From the NCBI RefSeq assembly GCF_041228105.1, contig NZ_CP166097.1, forward strand, positions 62,001 through 126,000: a stretch of DNA of 64,000 bases. Reading direction: 5' to 3'. The position numbers and the translations under genes were made by a program. Of the stretch, positions 46,480-55,499 are shown piece by piece (positions within the stretch are counted from its first letter, which is position 1; every line of letters begins with the position of its first letter). The notes beneath the pieces were generated by a model that was given only the letters and a program-made list of their open reading frames with translations, was not told the DNA's origin and ran no database searches. The DNA is from Pectobacterium aroidearum. GTDB lineage: Bacteria; Pseudomonadota; Gammaproteobacteria; Enterobacterales; Enterobacteriaceae.

Positions 46480-47412
46480 TTATGCAGGCATTGCCTCAAG
46501 CGGGATAATCGCGCCACGGTATTGAATGACCGTGCTGGCCGTCAGGTGGCCGCGCTGTGCCGCTTCCTGCGTGCTGCCGCCATTCAGGCGCACTGACAGA
46601 TAGCCTGCGCTGAAGGAATCGCCTGCTGCGGTGGTATCGACCACTTTCTCTTTTGGCAATTTGATCGCCGGAACATCAACCAGAGCTTGTCCACGTTCTG
46701 ACACGATGCAGGAATCAGCCCCGCGTTTAATGACTACTTCGCTCACGCCCAGACCGTGTGTCCGCTCCAGTACCGCTTCCAGTGGCTTCGCGCCCCACAG
46801 CATGTCTTCGTCATCCAGCGTCAGGAAAGCAATATCGGTACAGGATAGGATGTCGGTATAAGCCTGTTGCGTTTCTTCTTTGCTCTGCCACAAACGTGGG
46901 CGATAGTTATTATCAAAAATTACTTTACCGCCGTTGGCGCGGCAGGCGCGCAGCAGGGCGAGGAGACGTTGGCGGCTTTCGGCGTTCAGAATCGCCAGAC
47001 TGATACCGCTCAGGTAGAGATAGTCAAAGTGCGCCAGCGACTGACCGATTTTTTCTGCTTCCGGGCTGTCCAGCCAGTAGCGGGCAGCGGCATCATTACG
47101 CCAATAGTAGAATGTACGCTCGCCGCTCGCGTCGGTTTCAATGAAGTATAAACCGGGCAGCTTGTTGTCCAGGCGCTGAATCAGGTCGGTTTTCACCCCT
47201 TCTTTTTGCCAGGCGGCAACCATCTCGGTACTGAAGCTATCGGTGCCGAGAGCGGTTACGTAATGCACGCCCAGCTTATCGGCGTTTACCTGACGGGCAA
47301 TGTAAACGGCGGTGTTCAGCGTATCGCCGCCAAATCCACGGTTAAGATCCGTGCCCTTCTGCGACAGTTCGATCATGCATTCGCCGATTACGGCAATGTT
47401 AGTAGTTGTCAT
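46480..47412 (-). CDS. kdgK: 2-dehydro-3-deoxygluconokinase KdgK
   Basis: A 310-residue PfkB-family kinase that phosphorylates KDG, the shared intermediate of pectin and hexuronate breakdown. The PfkB signatures FGGDTLNTAVYIARQ and DTTAAGDSFSAGYL (with the catalytic Asp in GAGD-type AAGD) are present. The frame is open to 47493, but the ATG at 47412 (MTTTNIAVIGECMIEL) matches the family start; the extension looks like spurious sequence. A KdgR-like box lies about 90 bases upstream. It is in the E. coli-like neighbourhood of yhjJ and yhjD. Confidence 0.92.
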   Translation of the reverse strand: MTTTNIAVIGECMIELSQKGTDLNRGFGGDTLNTAVYIARQVNADKLGVHYVTALGTDSFSTEMVAAWQKEGVKTDLIQRLDNKLPGLYFIETDASGERTFYYWRNDAAARYWLDSPEAEKIGQSLAHFDYLYLSGISLAILNAESRQRLLALLRACRANGGKVIFDNNYRPRLWQSKEETQQAYTDILSCTDIAFLTLDDEDMLWGAKPLEAVLERTHGLGVSEVVIKRGADSCIVSERGQALVDVPAIKLPKEKVVDTTAAGDSFSAGYLSVRLNGGSTQEAAQRGHLTASTVIQYRGAIIPLEAMPA

Positions 47413-47463
47413 CACTTTTGGCCTGTTTGAAAAGCTGGGTATAAAAAATGCGGAAATTAACAT

Positions 47464-47487
47464 CAGTCTCAACATTACGTGAGACTG
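47464..47487. promoter_or_regulatory. Palindrome upstream of kdgK
   Basis: CAGTCTCA 47464-47471 and TGAGACTG 47480-47487 form a perfect 8-8-8 inverted repeat between the KdgR-like box and the kdgK start. It could be a second operator or a leader hairpin. Confidence 0.5.
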
Positions 47488-47498
47488 AGTCAATAGTC

Positions 47499-47515
47499 TT
47501 GAAACGATGTTTTAC
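47499..47515 (-). promoter_or_regulatory. Candidate KdgR box of kdgK
   Basis: TTGAAACGATGTTTTAC contains GAAAC-N3-GTTTT, matching the KdgR core (GAAAC-N3-GTTTY) from soft-rot bacteria. It lies 87 to 103 bases before the kdgK ATG, where a repressor could block the promoter. KDG itself is the known KdgR inducer, so KdgK activity would feed back on it. Confidence 0.6.
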
Positions 47516-47559
47516 TTTTTCATGACGCAGATCGGAAAACCAGTGCTTCCCCGCAGCTC

Positions 47560-48576
47560 TTAACGATCGGAAGGCGGTTCTTTTTCCTGCTCATTCCGGT
47601 CTGTCGAGGTGTCACCTTTGTAGTTTGCCGTGGCGATCCAGGCGGCGCAGAAGAGCGTCAGACGCGCGAAGAAATAGAAAAATGCCATCAGACCAATAAC
47701 CGAACCGAACGCGGCACCGGAAGGCGAGCTGGCCAGTTTAGGCAGCGCGACGGTCATCGCAAACTTGATGACTTCAAAGCCTACGGCGGCGATCAGCGTG
47801 CCGCGAAAGAGCGCTTTGCGCTTGGGTTTATGGCGCGGTAAAACGAAGAATATCCAAAGAAATAACAGATAGTTGGCGAAGATGGAGATCGACAGGGCAA
47901 TCAGCGTCAACGCGGGGCGCAGCCACTCAATGCCATCCAGCCCCAGCGCGGTCACAATCATGTTTTGCGCGGTGCCGGCAACGGAGGTCAGGAACAGCGT
48001 AATAATCAGCGCAATGACCAGGCCAGTCAGCGACAGAAAATCCCGCGTGTACTGAAAGTAAATCTTCTCTTCATCTTTCGGGCTCCTCTCCCATACGTCG
48101 CGCGACTGGGCGCGAATCGCTTCACGCAGATTTCCCATCCAACTGATGCCGGAATAGAGCGCAATCAGCAAGCCGGTAATCCCGACGGTGGTACGCTGCT
48201 GCACGGCCGTGTTGACGGTATTTTTCAGTGTATTGGCCAGATTAGGATCGCTGATGCTGTTGACGATACGGTTAATCAGCCCCGTCAGCAGGTCGGGGTT
48301 GGAGGCCAACACAAAACCGACGGCGGCAAACGACACCATGAGAATGGGAATCAGCGACAGGAAGGAAAAATAGGTAATGGCCGCACCAAACTGGTTGCCC
48401 ATTCGATCGTTGAAGCGTTCGCCCGCGCGGATCAGGTGTGCCACGCTGGGAATCGCCTGAATACGTGCGGCCAGACGTTTGCTCTTATCCAGAAACGAGA
48501 GGGGTTTCTGCGGCGATGTGTCCCCTTCTGGGGTTGACGATGTTGATTTGCGATCCGGGTCTGCCGGTACAGGCAT
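47560..48576 (-). CDS. yhjD: Inner-membrane YihY/BrkB-family protein YhjD
   Basis: A 338-residue protein with about six membrane helices of the YihY/BrkB family (FGAAITYFSFLSLIPILMV, YSGISWMGNLREAIRA, FGSVIGLMAFFYFFARLTLF). The cytoplasmic N terminus is polar, with an acidic C-terminal tail (NEQEKEPPSDR). AGGAGA is placed well before the ATG. It corresponds to E. coli YhjD, linked there to lipid A transport or LPS export defects; the molecular role is not settled. Adjacent to kdgK as in E. coli. Confidence 0.85.
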   Translation of the reverse strand: MPVPADPDRKSTSSTPEGDTSPQKPLSFLDKSKRLAARIQAIPSVAHLIRAGERFNDRMGNQFGAAITYFSFLSLIPILMVSFAAVGFVLASNPDLLTGLINRIVNSISDPNLANTLKNTVNTAVQQRTTVGITGLLIALYSGISWMGNLREAIRAQSRDVWERSPKDEEKIYFQYTRDFLSLTGLVIALIITLFLTSVAGTAQNMIVTALGLDGIEWLRPALTLIALSISIFANYLLFLWIFFVLPRHKPKRKALFRGTLIAAVGFEVIKFAMTVALPKLASSPSGAAFGSVIGLMAFFYFFARLTLFCAAWIATANYKGDTSTDRNEQEKEPPSDR

Positions 48577-48705
48577 TGCGTTTCTCCTGTGTTCGGGATT
48601 AACTGGTTAGTATAAGTTTGATTATAACCAACAATATAAGAATGTTACTTTTAGATGTTTTTCTGAACGTACGTCATACACGGACGTTAAGCGAGTGAAT
48701 TTTCC

Positions 48706-49905
48706 ATGCCAACACCTTCCCCATCCGAACCGGCGCTGAGCGGTCTGCGCCTTAATCTGCGCATCGTTTCAATTGTGGCGTTCAATTTCGCCAGCTATCT
48801 GAATATTGGCCTGCCGTTGGCGGTGTTGCCGGGGTATGTGCATGACCACCTTGGCTATAGCGCGTTCTGGGCCGGTCTGGTCATCAGCCTGCAATATTTT
48901 TCCACGCTGTTGACCCGCCCGCACGCGGGGCGTAGCGCCGATGAAAAAGGACCGAAAAAAATCGTCGTTTGGGGGCTGGCTGGCGTCATGCTTAGCGGGG
49001 TGTTTTACCTGCTGGCCGCTTTTAGTGATGCATCGCCCGCGATCACGCTGCTGCTACTGTGTCTCGGGCGCGTTGTGCTGGGAGCTGGGCAGAGTTTTGC
49101 CGGGACAGGTGCAACGCTCTGGGGCGTTGGTGTGGTCGGTTCCCGACACATCGGGCGTGTGATTTCATGGAATGGTATTGCCACCTATGGGGCGATGGCG
49201 ATTGGTGCACCGCTCGGCGTCTGGCTCAACCATATCGGTGGGCTAAAACTGCTCTCCGTGTGCATTATCCTGATTGCGGCGGTGGCGATTGTTCTCGCGC
49301 TGCCACGCCCGACGGTTCAGGTCGCGCCGGGGAAAAAGATTCCCTTCCGCGAAGTGCTGGGGAAAGTCTGGGTTTACGGCATTATTCTGGCGATCGCCTC
49401 TGCGGGTTTTGGCGTGATCGCCACCTTTATCACGCTGTTTTATGCCGATCGGAATTGGGACGGTGCCGCGCTGACGCTGACCATTTTCAGCTGCGCTTTT
49501 GTCGGTGCGCGGCTGGTGTTTCCTAACAGCATTCAGCGGTTTGGTGGATTGCGCGTAGCGATGGCGTGCTTTGTGGTTGAGATCGTGGGGTTATTGCTGG
49601 TGTGGGGGGCGGCGCTGCCGTTGATGGCCGAAGTCGGCGCATTCCTCGCGGGGGCGGGTTTCTCTTTGGTGTTCCCGGCATTAGGTGTGGTTGCCGTTCA
49701 GGCTGTCTCGCCGCAGAATCAGGGCAGCGCACTGGCGACCTATACGATATTTCTCGATTTGTCGCTGGGCATTGTCGGGCCAGTGGCGGGTGTGCTGATG
49801 GCCTATACCGGTATAGCCTCTATTTATCTGGCGGCGGCGTTGCTGGGGCTATGTGGTCTGGCGCTGACGTGGCGGCTGACTCAGCGCACGGCAGTCAAAG
49901 AATAA
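48706..49905 (+). CDS. yhhS: MFS transporter YhhS
   Basis: A 399-residue, 12-helix major facilitator. It follows E. coli YhhS in memory (LNLRIVSIVAFNFASYLN, GLVISLQYFSTLLTRPHAGR, GAGQSFAGTGATLWGVGVVG). An arabinose efflux-like family is cited for it, and overexpression in E. coli confers glyphosate resistance; the natural substrate is unknown. Alone, converging on dcrB. Confidence 0.85.
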   Translation: MPTPSPSEPALSGLRLNLRIVSIVAFNFASYLNIGLPLAVLPGYVHDHLGYSAFWAGLVISLQYFSTLLTRPHAGRSADEKGPKKIVVWGLAGVMLSGVFYLLAAFSDASPAITLLLLCLGRVVLGAGQSFAGTGATLWGVGVVGSRHIGRVISWNGIATYGAMAIGAPLGVWLNHIGGLKLLSVCIILIAAVAIVLALPRPTVQVAPGKKIPFREVLGKVWVYGIILAIASAGFGVIATFITLFYADRNWDGAALTLTIFSCAFVGARLVFPNSIQRFGGLRVAMACFVVEIVGLLLVWGAALPLMAEVGAFLAGAGFSLVFPALGVVAVQAVSPQNQGSALATYTIFLDLSLGIVGPVAGVLMAYTGIASIYLAAALLGLCGLALTWRLTQRTAVKE

Positions 49906-49929
49906 CAGCAGCCACCGCAGTGGCTGCTG
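49906..49929. terminator. Hairpin between convergent yhhS and dcrB
   Basis: CAGCAGCCAC 49906-49915 pairs perfectly with GTGGCTGCTG 49920-49929, 4-base loop. On the minus strand it is followed by TTATTCTTT. Confidence 0.65.
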
Positions 49930-49950
49930 TCATGCAGTAAGTAACGTCGA

Positions 49951-50517
49951 TTATTTCAGCTTCAGGGTGTGGATGATGCCTTCCGCTTCGCTCTGTGCCT
50001 GCTGCTGATTGCTGGCCGGCAGCGTGATCTGCAAGGTCAGCAGTTGGTTTTCTACTTTACCCAACACGACAGAGGAATAAGCCTGTTGCCCGCTGCTGGT
50101 GATGATGCTGTCTAGCTGTTGCAGCTTCTTGCCGTCAACGTCGATGGTTTTGTTGGTCACGACCTGAAGGTTGGTGTCACGCGTGCGTTGCTGATCTTCC
50201 AGACGCTGCGCCAGCACGGTCAGTTCTTCCGTAGTGTTGTCGCCCAGAATCACGATGACCGCTTTCTGCCCATTGTCATTGGCATAAACGTGCATGTTGT
50301 TCGCCTGCGTTCCCACTTTGCCGCTCTGGTCGCGCATATCGGCTGGCAGAGTAAACGCAATCTTGCCTTCCATTAATTCAATATTCTGACCTACGCTGGC
50401 TTCTGCGGCAGGTTTATCTTGCGCACCCGCTTTTGCGGCGTCATCCGTTTTGCCATCACAGGCAACAAGCAGGCCGACAAGCAAGCCGACACCGAGGTAT
50501 TTGATTACATTCGACAT
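49951..50517 (-). CDS. dcrB: Lipoprotein DcrB
   Basis: A 188-residue lipoprotein with lipobox LVAC (C20), followed by Asp at +2, which in enterobacteria predicts retention in the inner membrane. The rest is the DcrB fold also used by EagR chaperones. In E. coli DcrB is needed for phage C1 DNA entry and affects envelope lipoprotein maturation. The frame opens at 50619, but AAGGGA precedes the ATG at 50517 (MSNVIKYLG). Neighbours yhhQ and yhhS agree with E. coli. Confidence 0.88.
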   Translation of the reverse strand: MSNVIKYLGVGLLVGLLVACDGKTDDAAKAGAQDKPAAEASVGQNIELMEGKIAFTLPADMRDQSGKVGTQANNMHVYANDNGQKAVIVILGDNTTEELTVLAQRLEDQQRTRDTNLQVVTNKTIDVDGKKLQQLDSIITSSGQQAYSSVVLGKVENQLLTLQITLPASNQQQAQSEAEGIIHTLKLK

Positions 50518-50674
50518 GGGATCCCTTTCTCTCGTTTTTGAACAGGTCATCTTTTGAAACAGGTAATAACAGTATGGCACCCTATTCAGATAGCAAAAAC
50601 AAGCATTTTGTTGTTGCAAACCGTTGTGGGAACCTGCGTTATTTTTACAAAACGATGAGTGACTTAAGAGGAAA

Positions 50675-50698
50675 GGGCGGCGTAAATAGCCGCCCGAT
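50675..50698 (-). terminator. Terminator of yhhQ
   Basis: GGGCGGC 50675-50681 pairs with GCCGCCC 50689-50695; on the minus strand it is followed by TTTCC. It lies 8 bases beyond the yhhQ stop. Confidence 0.65.
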
Positions 50699-50703
50699 TG
50701 GCA

Positions 50704-51381
50704 TTAATGGTGGCTGCTGACGGAATGGTAGTCGGCCGAGCCTTTTTGCTCGCTCAGACGTTTGAGTACCATGTTTAGCATCACGCCGTACATCGGCAGG
50801 AAAAATGCCAGGCTGATCAGCAGTTTGAACGCATAGTCCACCATCGCAATTTCGACCCAGTTTGCAGCCATGAAGGCATCAGTGCTGTGGTAAAACGCGA
50901 TGAAGAAAAAGGCCAGCGTATCGCTGAAGTTACCAAACACGGTCGACACGGCTGGAGCGACCCACCACGCACGATTTTGGCGCAGGCGGTTGAAAACGTG
51001 AACATCCAGAATCTGACCCAGAACATACGCCATGAAGCTGGCGCAGGCGATACGTGCTACGACGATATTTACCTGACTTAACGCTTCGAACGACTGCCAC
51101 GATCCCTGATAAAACAGAGATGAAACCAGATAGGAAATCACCAGTGCAGGTACCATCACGGTCAAAATAATACGACGCGCCAGCGGTGCACCGAAAATCC
51201 GTACCGTCAGGTCAGTAGCCAGAAAAATAAACGGAAAGGTAAACGCGCCCCAAGTGGTATGGAAACCGAAAATCAAGACCGGGAGCTGAACCAGATAATT
51301 ACTCGATGTAATGATCAGGACATGGAACAACGATAGCCAGATAAGCGCCGTAAGCCGCTGCTGGGGAGTAAAACGATACAT
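50704..51381 (-). CDS. yhhQ: 7-cyano-7-deazaguanine/preQ1 transporter YhhQ
   Basis: A 225-residue inner-membrane protein with about six helices of the vitamin uptake transporter (VUT/COG1738) family that imports queuosine precursors. Landmarks are FPFIFLATDLTVRIFG, the helix end FGNFSDTLAFFFIAF and the C-terminal positively charged tail. The SD is AAGG at 51389-51392. That SD is part of a preQ1-I-like aptamer in the leader (separate entry), so uptake should be repressed when preQ1 is plentiful. Confidence 0.9.
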   Translation of the reverse strand: MYRFTPQQRLTALIWLSLFHVLIITSSNYLVQLPVLIFGFHTTWGAFTFPFIFLATDLTVRIFGAPLARRIILTVMVPALVISYLVSSLFYQGSWQSFEALSQVNIVVARIACASFMAYVLGQILDVHVFNRLRQNRAWWVAPAVSTVFGNFSDTLAFFFIAFYHSTDAFMAANWVEIAMVDYAFKLLISLAFFLPMYGVMLNMVLKRLSEQKGSADYHSVSSHH

Positions 51382-51388
51382 AATGTGA

Positions 51389-51420
51389 CCTTTTTGGTTA
51401 TTGGGGTTAGGGAACCCAAG
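51389..51420 (-). promoter_or_regulatory. preQ1 class-I-like riboswitch of yhhQ
   Basis: On the minus strand a P1 hairpin (TTGGG 51415-51419 with CCCAA about 51401-51405) encloses a loop with CCCTAACC, followed by an A-rich tail ending AAGG at 51389-51392, which is the yhhQ Shine-Dalgarno. CCT in the loop can pair with AGG in the tail to form the H-type pseudoknot. This is the small preQ1-I layout, in which ligand hides the SD; the TAACCCCA and TAACNAAA elements resemble the Thermoanaerobacter tengcongensis aptamer. The product imports a queuosine precursor, which fits. Confidence 0.75.
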
Positions 51421-51597
51421 GAATAACGTGCAGATTTATGCTGCAACGCGGCGGCATAATACGCAATTGTTTCGCTAATGCAATGTGTTTTGCCCATAAA
51501 AGATGGTTGTTTTATGCGCAAACGTTGTCGTCGCTTGCGTCGAAAAATCCTCCGCGTAAACTAAGGCGGTTTTTTGATTCCTGCACTGAGAACGTTG

Positions 51598-51840
51598 ATG
51601 ACCGATCCCTTTACCAACCCGGATAAAACCCTTGATGCGCAGGGGCTGCGCTGCCCTGAGCCAGTGATGATGGTGCGTAAGACGGTACGCCAGATGGAAA
51701 CCGGGCAAACGCTGCTGATTATTGCCGACGATCCGGCCACCACCCGCGATATTCCCGGTTTTTGCGTGTTCATGGAACATGAGCTTCTGGCGCAGGAAAC
51801 CGAACAGCTTCCCTATCGTTATCTGCTGCGCAAAGGTTAA
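51598..51840 (+). CDS. tusA: Sulfur carrier protein TusA
   Basis: An 80-residue TusA (YhhP/SirA) that takes persulfide sulfur from IscS and passes it to TusBCD-MnmA for 2-thiouridine in tRNA, and to molybdopterin synthesis. Active cysteine C19 in [14 protein letters not shown] and a conserved RYLLRKG end complete the family. The frame opens at a TTG (51574), but the ATG at 51598 (MTDPFTNPD) aligns with E. coli. Converges on zntA. Confidence 0.92.
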
Positions 51841-51888
51841 TACTCGTCATACTTCAAGCCGCGGGTGCGCGGCGTTGCACCGCGCACC
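51838..51888. repeat. Copy 2 of the dispersed repeat, with hairpin
   Basis: AATACTCG at 51838 and CTTCAAG beginning near 51853 match copy 1 around 45962-45996. It runs into a perfect 9-bp stem, GGTGCGCGG 51864-51872 with CCGCGCACC 51880-51888. The hairpin lies between convergent tusA and zntA and may help end both transcripts. Confidence 0.55.
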
Positions 51889-51899
51889 GTAGACTGCGA

Positions 51900-54263
51900 T
51901 TAGTCCTGTTTTCTCAGCAGCCGTAGCGCGTTGGCGGTGACCAGCGCTGTTGCGCCGGAATCCGCCAGCACCGCCAGCCACAGCCCGGTAATGCCCAGAA
52001 TGCTGGTGACCAGAAAGACTGCTTTCAGCCCCAATGCGATAGTAATGTTCTGACGAATATTACGCTGTGTTGCCCGCGACAGGCTGATCATGGCTGCCAG
52101 CCCGGTTAGACGACTGTGCGTGAGTGCCGCATCGGCGGTTTCCAGCGCGACATCCGTACCGCTGCCCATCGCAATGCCGATCGTTGCAGCTTTCATTGCC
52201 GGGGCGTCGTTAATACCGTCACCCACCATCGCGACGGGATGCTGCTTGCTTAAATCACTGACTGCCGTGACCTTATCGGCAGGGAGCAGACTGGCGCGGT
52301 AATCGATCCCTAGTCTTGCCGCAATCGCTGCTGCTGCGCGGGGATTATCGCCTGTAAGCATCACGCCACGGATCCCCAACTGCTGCAAGGCATCCAGCGC
52401 TTCACGCGCATCGTGGCGTAGCGTATCGCTGAGCGCCAGCAAACCCAGCAACCTGTCGTCTTCTTGTACGACTACGACGGTTTTCCCTTCGTTTTCCAGC
52501 GCGTCAATCTGTTGCAGCCAATCGGCGTCGAGCAGGTCGGAGGCAACGCGAGTCGGCGCACTGACCTGAATCCGTTTGCCGCCTATCGTGCCTTCAACCC
52601 CGACGCCCGCCAGTGCCTTACGGTTTTCCGCCAGCGGCAGGAATGTACTGCTGGATAACGCATGCTGGACGATGGCTTTGGCAAGTGGATGGTGTGAACC
52701 GGATTCCACGGCGGCGGTGCGCGTCAGCAGCGCCGTTTCGCTAATGCCTGCTGCGGGTAATACGTCCGTTACCTGCGGCTTTCCTTCCGTTAGCGTCCCT
52801 GTCTTGTCAAATGCGATAGTCTTGATACTGCCCAGCGATTCCAGCGCTGCACCGCCTTTAATGAGTGCCCCACGACGCGTTGCGGCAGCCAGCCCGGACG
52901 TAATTGCCGCAGGTGTTGAGATCACCAACGCACACGGACAGCCGATTAACAGCAGCGTCAGACCGCGATAAATCCACTCTTGCCACGGCTGCGCCAGCAG
53001 CAACGGCGGCACCAGAATTACCAGCAGCGACAGCAGCATGATGGCCGGCGTGTAATAGCGGCTGAACTTATCGAGGAAGCGTTCTATCGGCGCACGGCGC
53101 TCTTCCGCTTCTTCTATCAGTTGCAGAATGCGGTCGATCGCACTGTTGCCCGGTTGTGAAACCACGCGCAACTGCACAACCCGATCGACACACAGGCTGC
53201 CAGCAGCAATTTTTTCACCGGGTGTGCGCTCAACGGGCACCGATTCGCCGGTCAGGGCGCTTTCATCAAAGCTGGCATCGCTGTTCAAAAGTTCCGCATC
53301 GGCGGGAAGACGTCCGCCGGGCGCGACTTCAATTACATCGCCGGGAACCAGACTGGCGACAGGCACGAGACGCCGTTGCCCGTTGACGATCGCCGTGGCG
53401 TCTTCGGGGAGCAGCGCCATCAGTGCCGTTACGCCCCGTCGTGCGCGGTTGGCCGCGTAAGACTCCAGATATTCGCCCAGCATAAACAGCAGCAAAATGA
53501 CCGTCGCTTCGGTGGTGGCGCCAATCAAGAGTGCCCCGATGGAAGCCACGCTCATCAGCGTTTCAATCGCGAAGGGCGTGCCTGTGCGAATGAGTTGTAT
53601 CGCTTTTTTCAGGATTGGTATCAATCCGACAATCGTGGTCGCGATAAACGCGATTTGCCCGCCACGCTCGCTGAGCAGGGAAAGCCCCCAGCTTGCAGCA
53701 GCCAGCAAAGTGAAAAGAAGTAAGAAACCATATTCGCGCACGAAACGACGCACGGTAGATGTATTCGGGGGAACGACGGGGAGTGCGGTGTCCTGCAAGG
53801 TAAAGCCCGCTTGCTGGACGGCATGTTGAACCTGAGGACGAATGTCGGTGTAGGCATCAACAACCAGTTTTTCGGTGGCGAACAGCACTTTGGCTTGTTC
53901 AATTCCGGTGAGATTTTTTACTGCATTTTCGATTTTACGTGCGCAGCTGGGACAATCCATCCCGCTGATTTTCCAGCTGAAACGCTGGTTGGATCGGGGC
54001 CTGTCGCTGTCTCCGCCGTCGGGGTCGTCTGAATCCGCGCTGCCGCCGCTGTCTGACGAGTGCTGTTCTGTGCCGCAGGCGCTCTGTACTGCGGCGTCAG
54101 AGGTGTGTTTGGTTGAACAACAGCTGTGGTCGGCGTGGTTCGAATGCTGCGCGTGCTCGTTGCAGCAGCTTTTGGTGCTGTGTGCGGTGCTGCGTGGCGC
54201 GTGGTGAACGCCGTTATTGCAGCAGGCTGATTTCTCAGCGCTGTGGTGCTGATGAGAGTGCAT
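51900..54263 (-). CDS. zntA: Zinc/cadmium/lead-exporting P-type ATPase ZntA
   Basis: A 787-residue P1B-2 ATPase exporting Zn(II), Cd(II) and Pb(II). Heavy-metal-binding domain with GMDCPSC (C104, C107), membrane CPC motif (IGCPCALVIST), phosphorylation site DKTGTLTEG, HP-type HHPLA, and GDGINDAPAMKAATIG. The first 100 residues are an unusual metal-rich leader with about 13 His and 7 Cys, including three CC pairs (ACCNN, SCCNE, SCCST), longer than in E. coli (about 58 residues before the domain). AGGAGG is before the ATG. Flanked by tusA and yhhN as in E. coli; ZntR regulation is likely but no site was confirmed. Confidence 0.94.
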   Translation of the reverse strand: MHSHQHHSAEKSACCNNGVHHAPRSTAHSTKSCCNEHAQHSNHADHSCCSTKHTSDAAVQSACGTEQHSSDSGGSADSDDPDGGDSDRPRSNQRFSWKISGMDCPSCARKIENAVKNLTGIEQAKVLFATEKLVVDAYTDIRPQVQHAVQQAGFTLQDTALPVVPPNTSTVRRFVREYGFLLLFTLLAAASWGLSLLSERGGQIAFIATTIVGLIPILKKAIQLIRTGTPFAIETLMSVASIGALLIGATTEATVILLLFMLGEYLESYAANRARRGVTALMALLPEDATAIVNGQRRLVPVASLVPGDVIEVAPGGRLPADAELLNSDASFDESALTGESVPVERTPGEKIAAGSLCVDRVVQLRVVSQPGNSAIDRILQLIEEAEERRAPIERFLDKFSRYYTPAIMLLSLLVILVPPLLLAQPWQEWIYRGLTLLLIGCPCALVISTPAAITSGLAAATRRGALIKGGAALESLGSIKTIAFDKTGTLTEGKPQVTDVLPAAGISETALLTRTAAVESGSHHPLAKAIVQHALSSSTFLPLAENRKALAGVGVEGTIGGKRIQVSAPTRVASDLLDADWLQQIDALENEGKTVVVVQEDDRLLGLLALSDTLRHDAREALDALQQLGIRGVMLTGDNPRAAAAIAARLGIDYRASLLPADKVTAVSDLSKQHPVAMVGDGINDAPAMKAATIGIAMGSGTDVALETADAALTHSRLTGLAAMISLSRATQRNIRQNITIALGLKAVFLVTSILGITGLWLAVLADSGATALVTANALRLLRKQD

Positions 54264-54357
54264 GTCTTCCTCCTGGGTTATTAGTGATAGCCATTCTCAT
54301 CAGGAACTTTACACCGCTGTTCAACGCTTAGCCAGATTTTCGTGAGCGCCGTAAACG

Positions 54358-54987
54358 TTAGAAATAGAGGGAGCGGACAATCAGGAAATGGCCGCCAAAA
54401 TAGCCCGCTGCCACAATCGCCTGATGGGCGCGGAACGGAAAACGGTAATGGTGAATCAACCAGGCTGCGTGGGCGATAAACAGCAGTACGGTACCCGTCA
54501 GCAGAGAGAAATTCGCGTTTGTTCCCAGCGCAAAATACCGCTCGCCGGCAATCCAGACCATCAGCGTGGTCATGATGATGAATGCGCAGGCGGGCCAGCG
54601 CTGTGTGTCCAATCGTCCCCAGATAATGGCGATCAGGATTGCAGCCAGAATGACGAGCGTTAATGCCAGCGGCCAGAAGAAGGTGAGCGCGATTTGTCCG
54701 GTAAAGAAGCTAACGGTGTACAACAAATGGGAGAGAAAATAGGCACCAAACGCGTAAAGCAGACGCTGAGTCGGCAGCAGCAACAGGGTATCTGCGACCA
54801 GCGTTGCCAGCAACCCCAGCACAATCAGATAGCCCGGCACGCCAAGTAGCGGCGTCTGCCAGGCCAAAGCCAGCAGCAGTAGCATGGTGACTGGTTTGAA
54901 TAACCAACGTTGCCACGTTGGACCACGGTAGCTGGCGTCCACATACAGCCAACCAGAAAAAAGCACAGCAATAAATGACCAAAGCAT
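54358..54987 (-). CDS. yhhN: TMEM86-family membrane protein YhhN
   Basis: A 209-residue protein with about eight helices of the YhhN/TMEM86 family, whose animal members are lysoplasmalogenases; bacterial activity is not established. Good ribosome site (AAGGAC). Family landmarks are SHLLYTVSF and [19 protein letters not shown]. Its position beside zntA is as in E. coli. Confidence 0.82.
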   Translation of the reverse strand: MLWSFIAVLFSGWLYVDASYRGPTWQRWLFKPVTMLLLLALAWQTPLLGVPGYLIVLGLLATLVADTLLLLPTQRLLYAFGAYFLSHLLYTVSFFTGQIALTFFWPLALTLVILAAILIAIIWGRLDTQRWPACAFIIMTTLMVWIAGERYFALGTNANFSLLTGTVLLFIAHAAWLIHHYRFPFRAHQAIVAAGYFGGHFLIVRSLYF

Positions 54988-55178
54988 AGCGTGTCCTTTT
55001 TGTGTTTTTGTTTGTGTCAGGATAAAAATAAGTCGTTCTTTATTCAGTGTAGGGGATTGTGAGGAAGTTAAACAACGCGTCGTGAGACGGATGCGACTTC
55101 TGTGAGCTTCATGTTATGTTATCGCCTGTTTTTATTGTAGATGGGCGCCGTGACGTCTCGAAGGGAGCATTGTGTTGA

Positions 55179-55499
55179 ATGAGTAGCGAATCCGCGCTTT
55201 ATCGTATTCAATTTATAAATAACGGTAAGAATTACCAGCTTTACGTGCGTGAGTTGGTTCAGAGCAGCCTGTTCGGTTTTATTGAAATTGCCGACTTCGT
55301 GTTTGATAGCCAGTCTGCGGTGTTGGTTGATCCGTCAACGGAGAAACTGAAAACGGAATTCTCTGGCGTTAGCCGTAGTTTCATCCCGCTACAGGCGATC
55401 ATTCGTATTGATGCCGTGACGGAAAAAGGCAGCGCCCGCATTTCTGATTTAGGCGATAACGTTACCGCGTTCCCTTATCTTCCCGGCAAGAAACCCTGA
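55179..55499 (+). CDS. DUF1820 family protein
   Basis: A 106-residue soluble protein of the DUF1820 family (LYRIQFINNGKNYQLYVREL, then FSGVSRSFIPLQAIIRID). Function unknown. Its TGA shares one base with the yhhM ATG (TGATG), so the two are cotranslated. E. coli does not, to my knowledge, have this gene at the locus, which makes the pairing with yhhM informative. Start ATG 55179 has AAGGGAG about 11 bases upstream. Confidence 0.75.
   Translation: MSSESALYRIQFINNGKNYQLYVRELVQSSLFGFIEIADFVFDSQSAVLVDPSTEKLKTEFSGVSRSFIPLQAIIRIDAVTEKGSARISDLGDNVTAFPYLPGKKP

Noticed and set aside
47413..47493. N-terminal extension of kdgK
   Set aside because: It would cover the palindrome upstream of kdgK and lacks family similarity.
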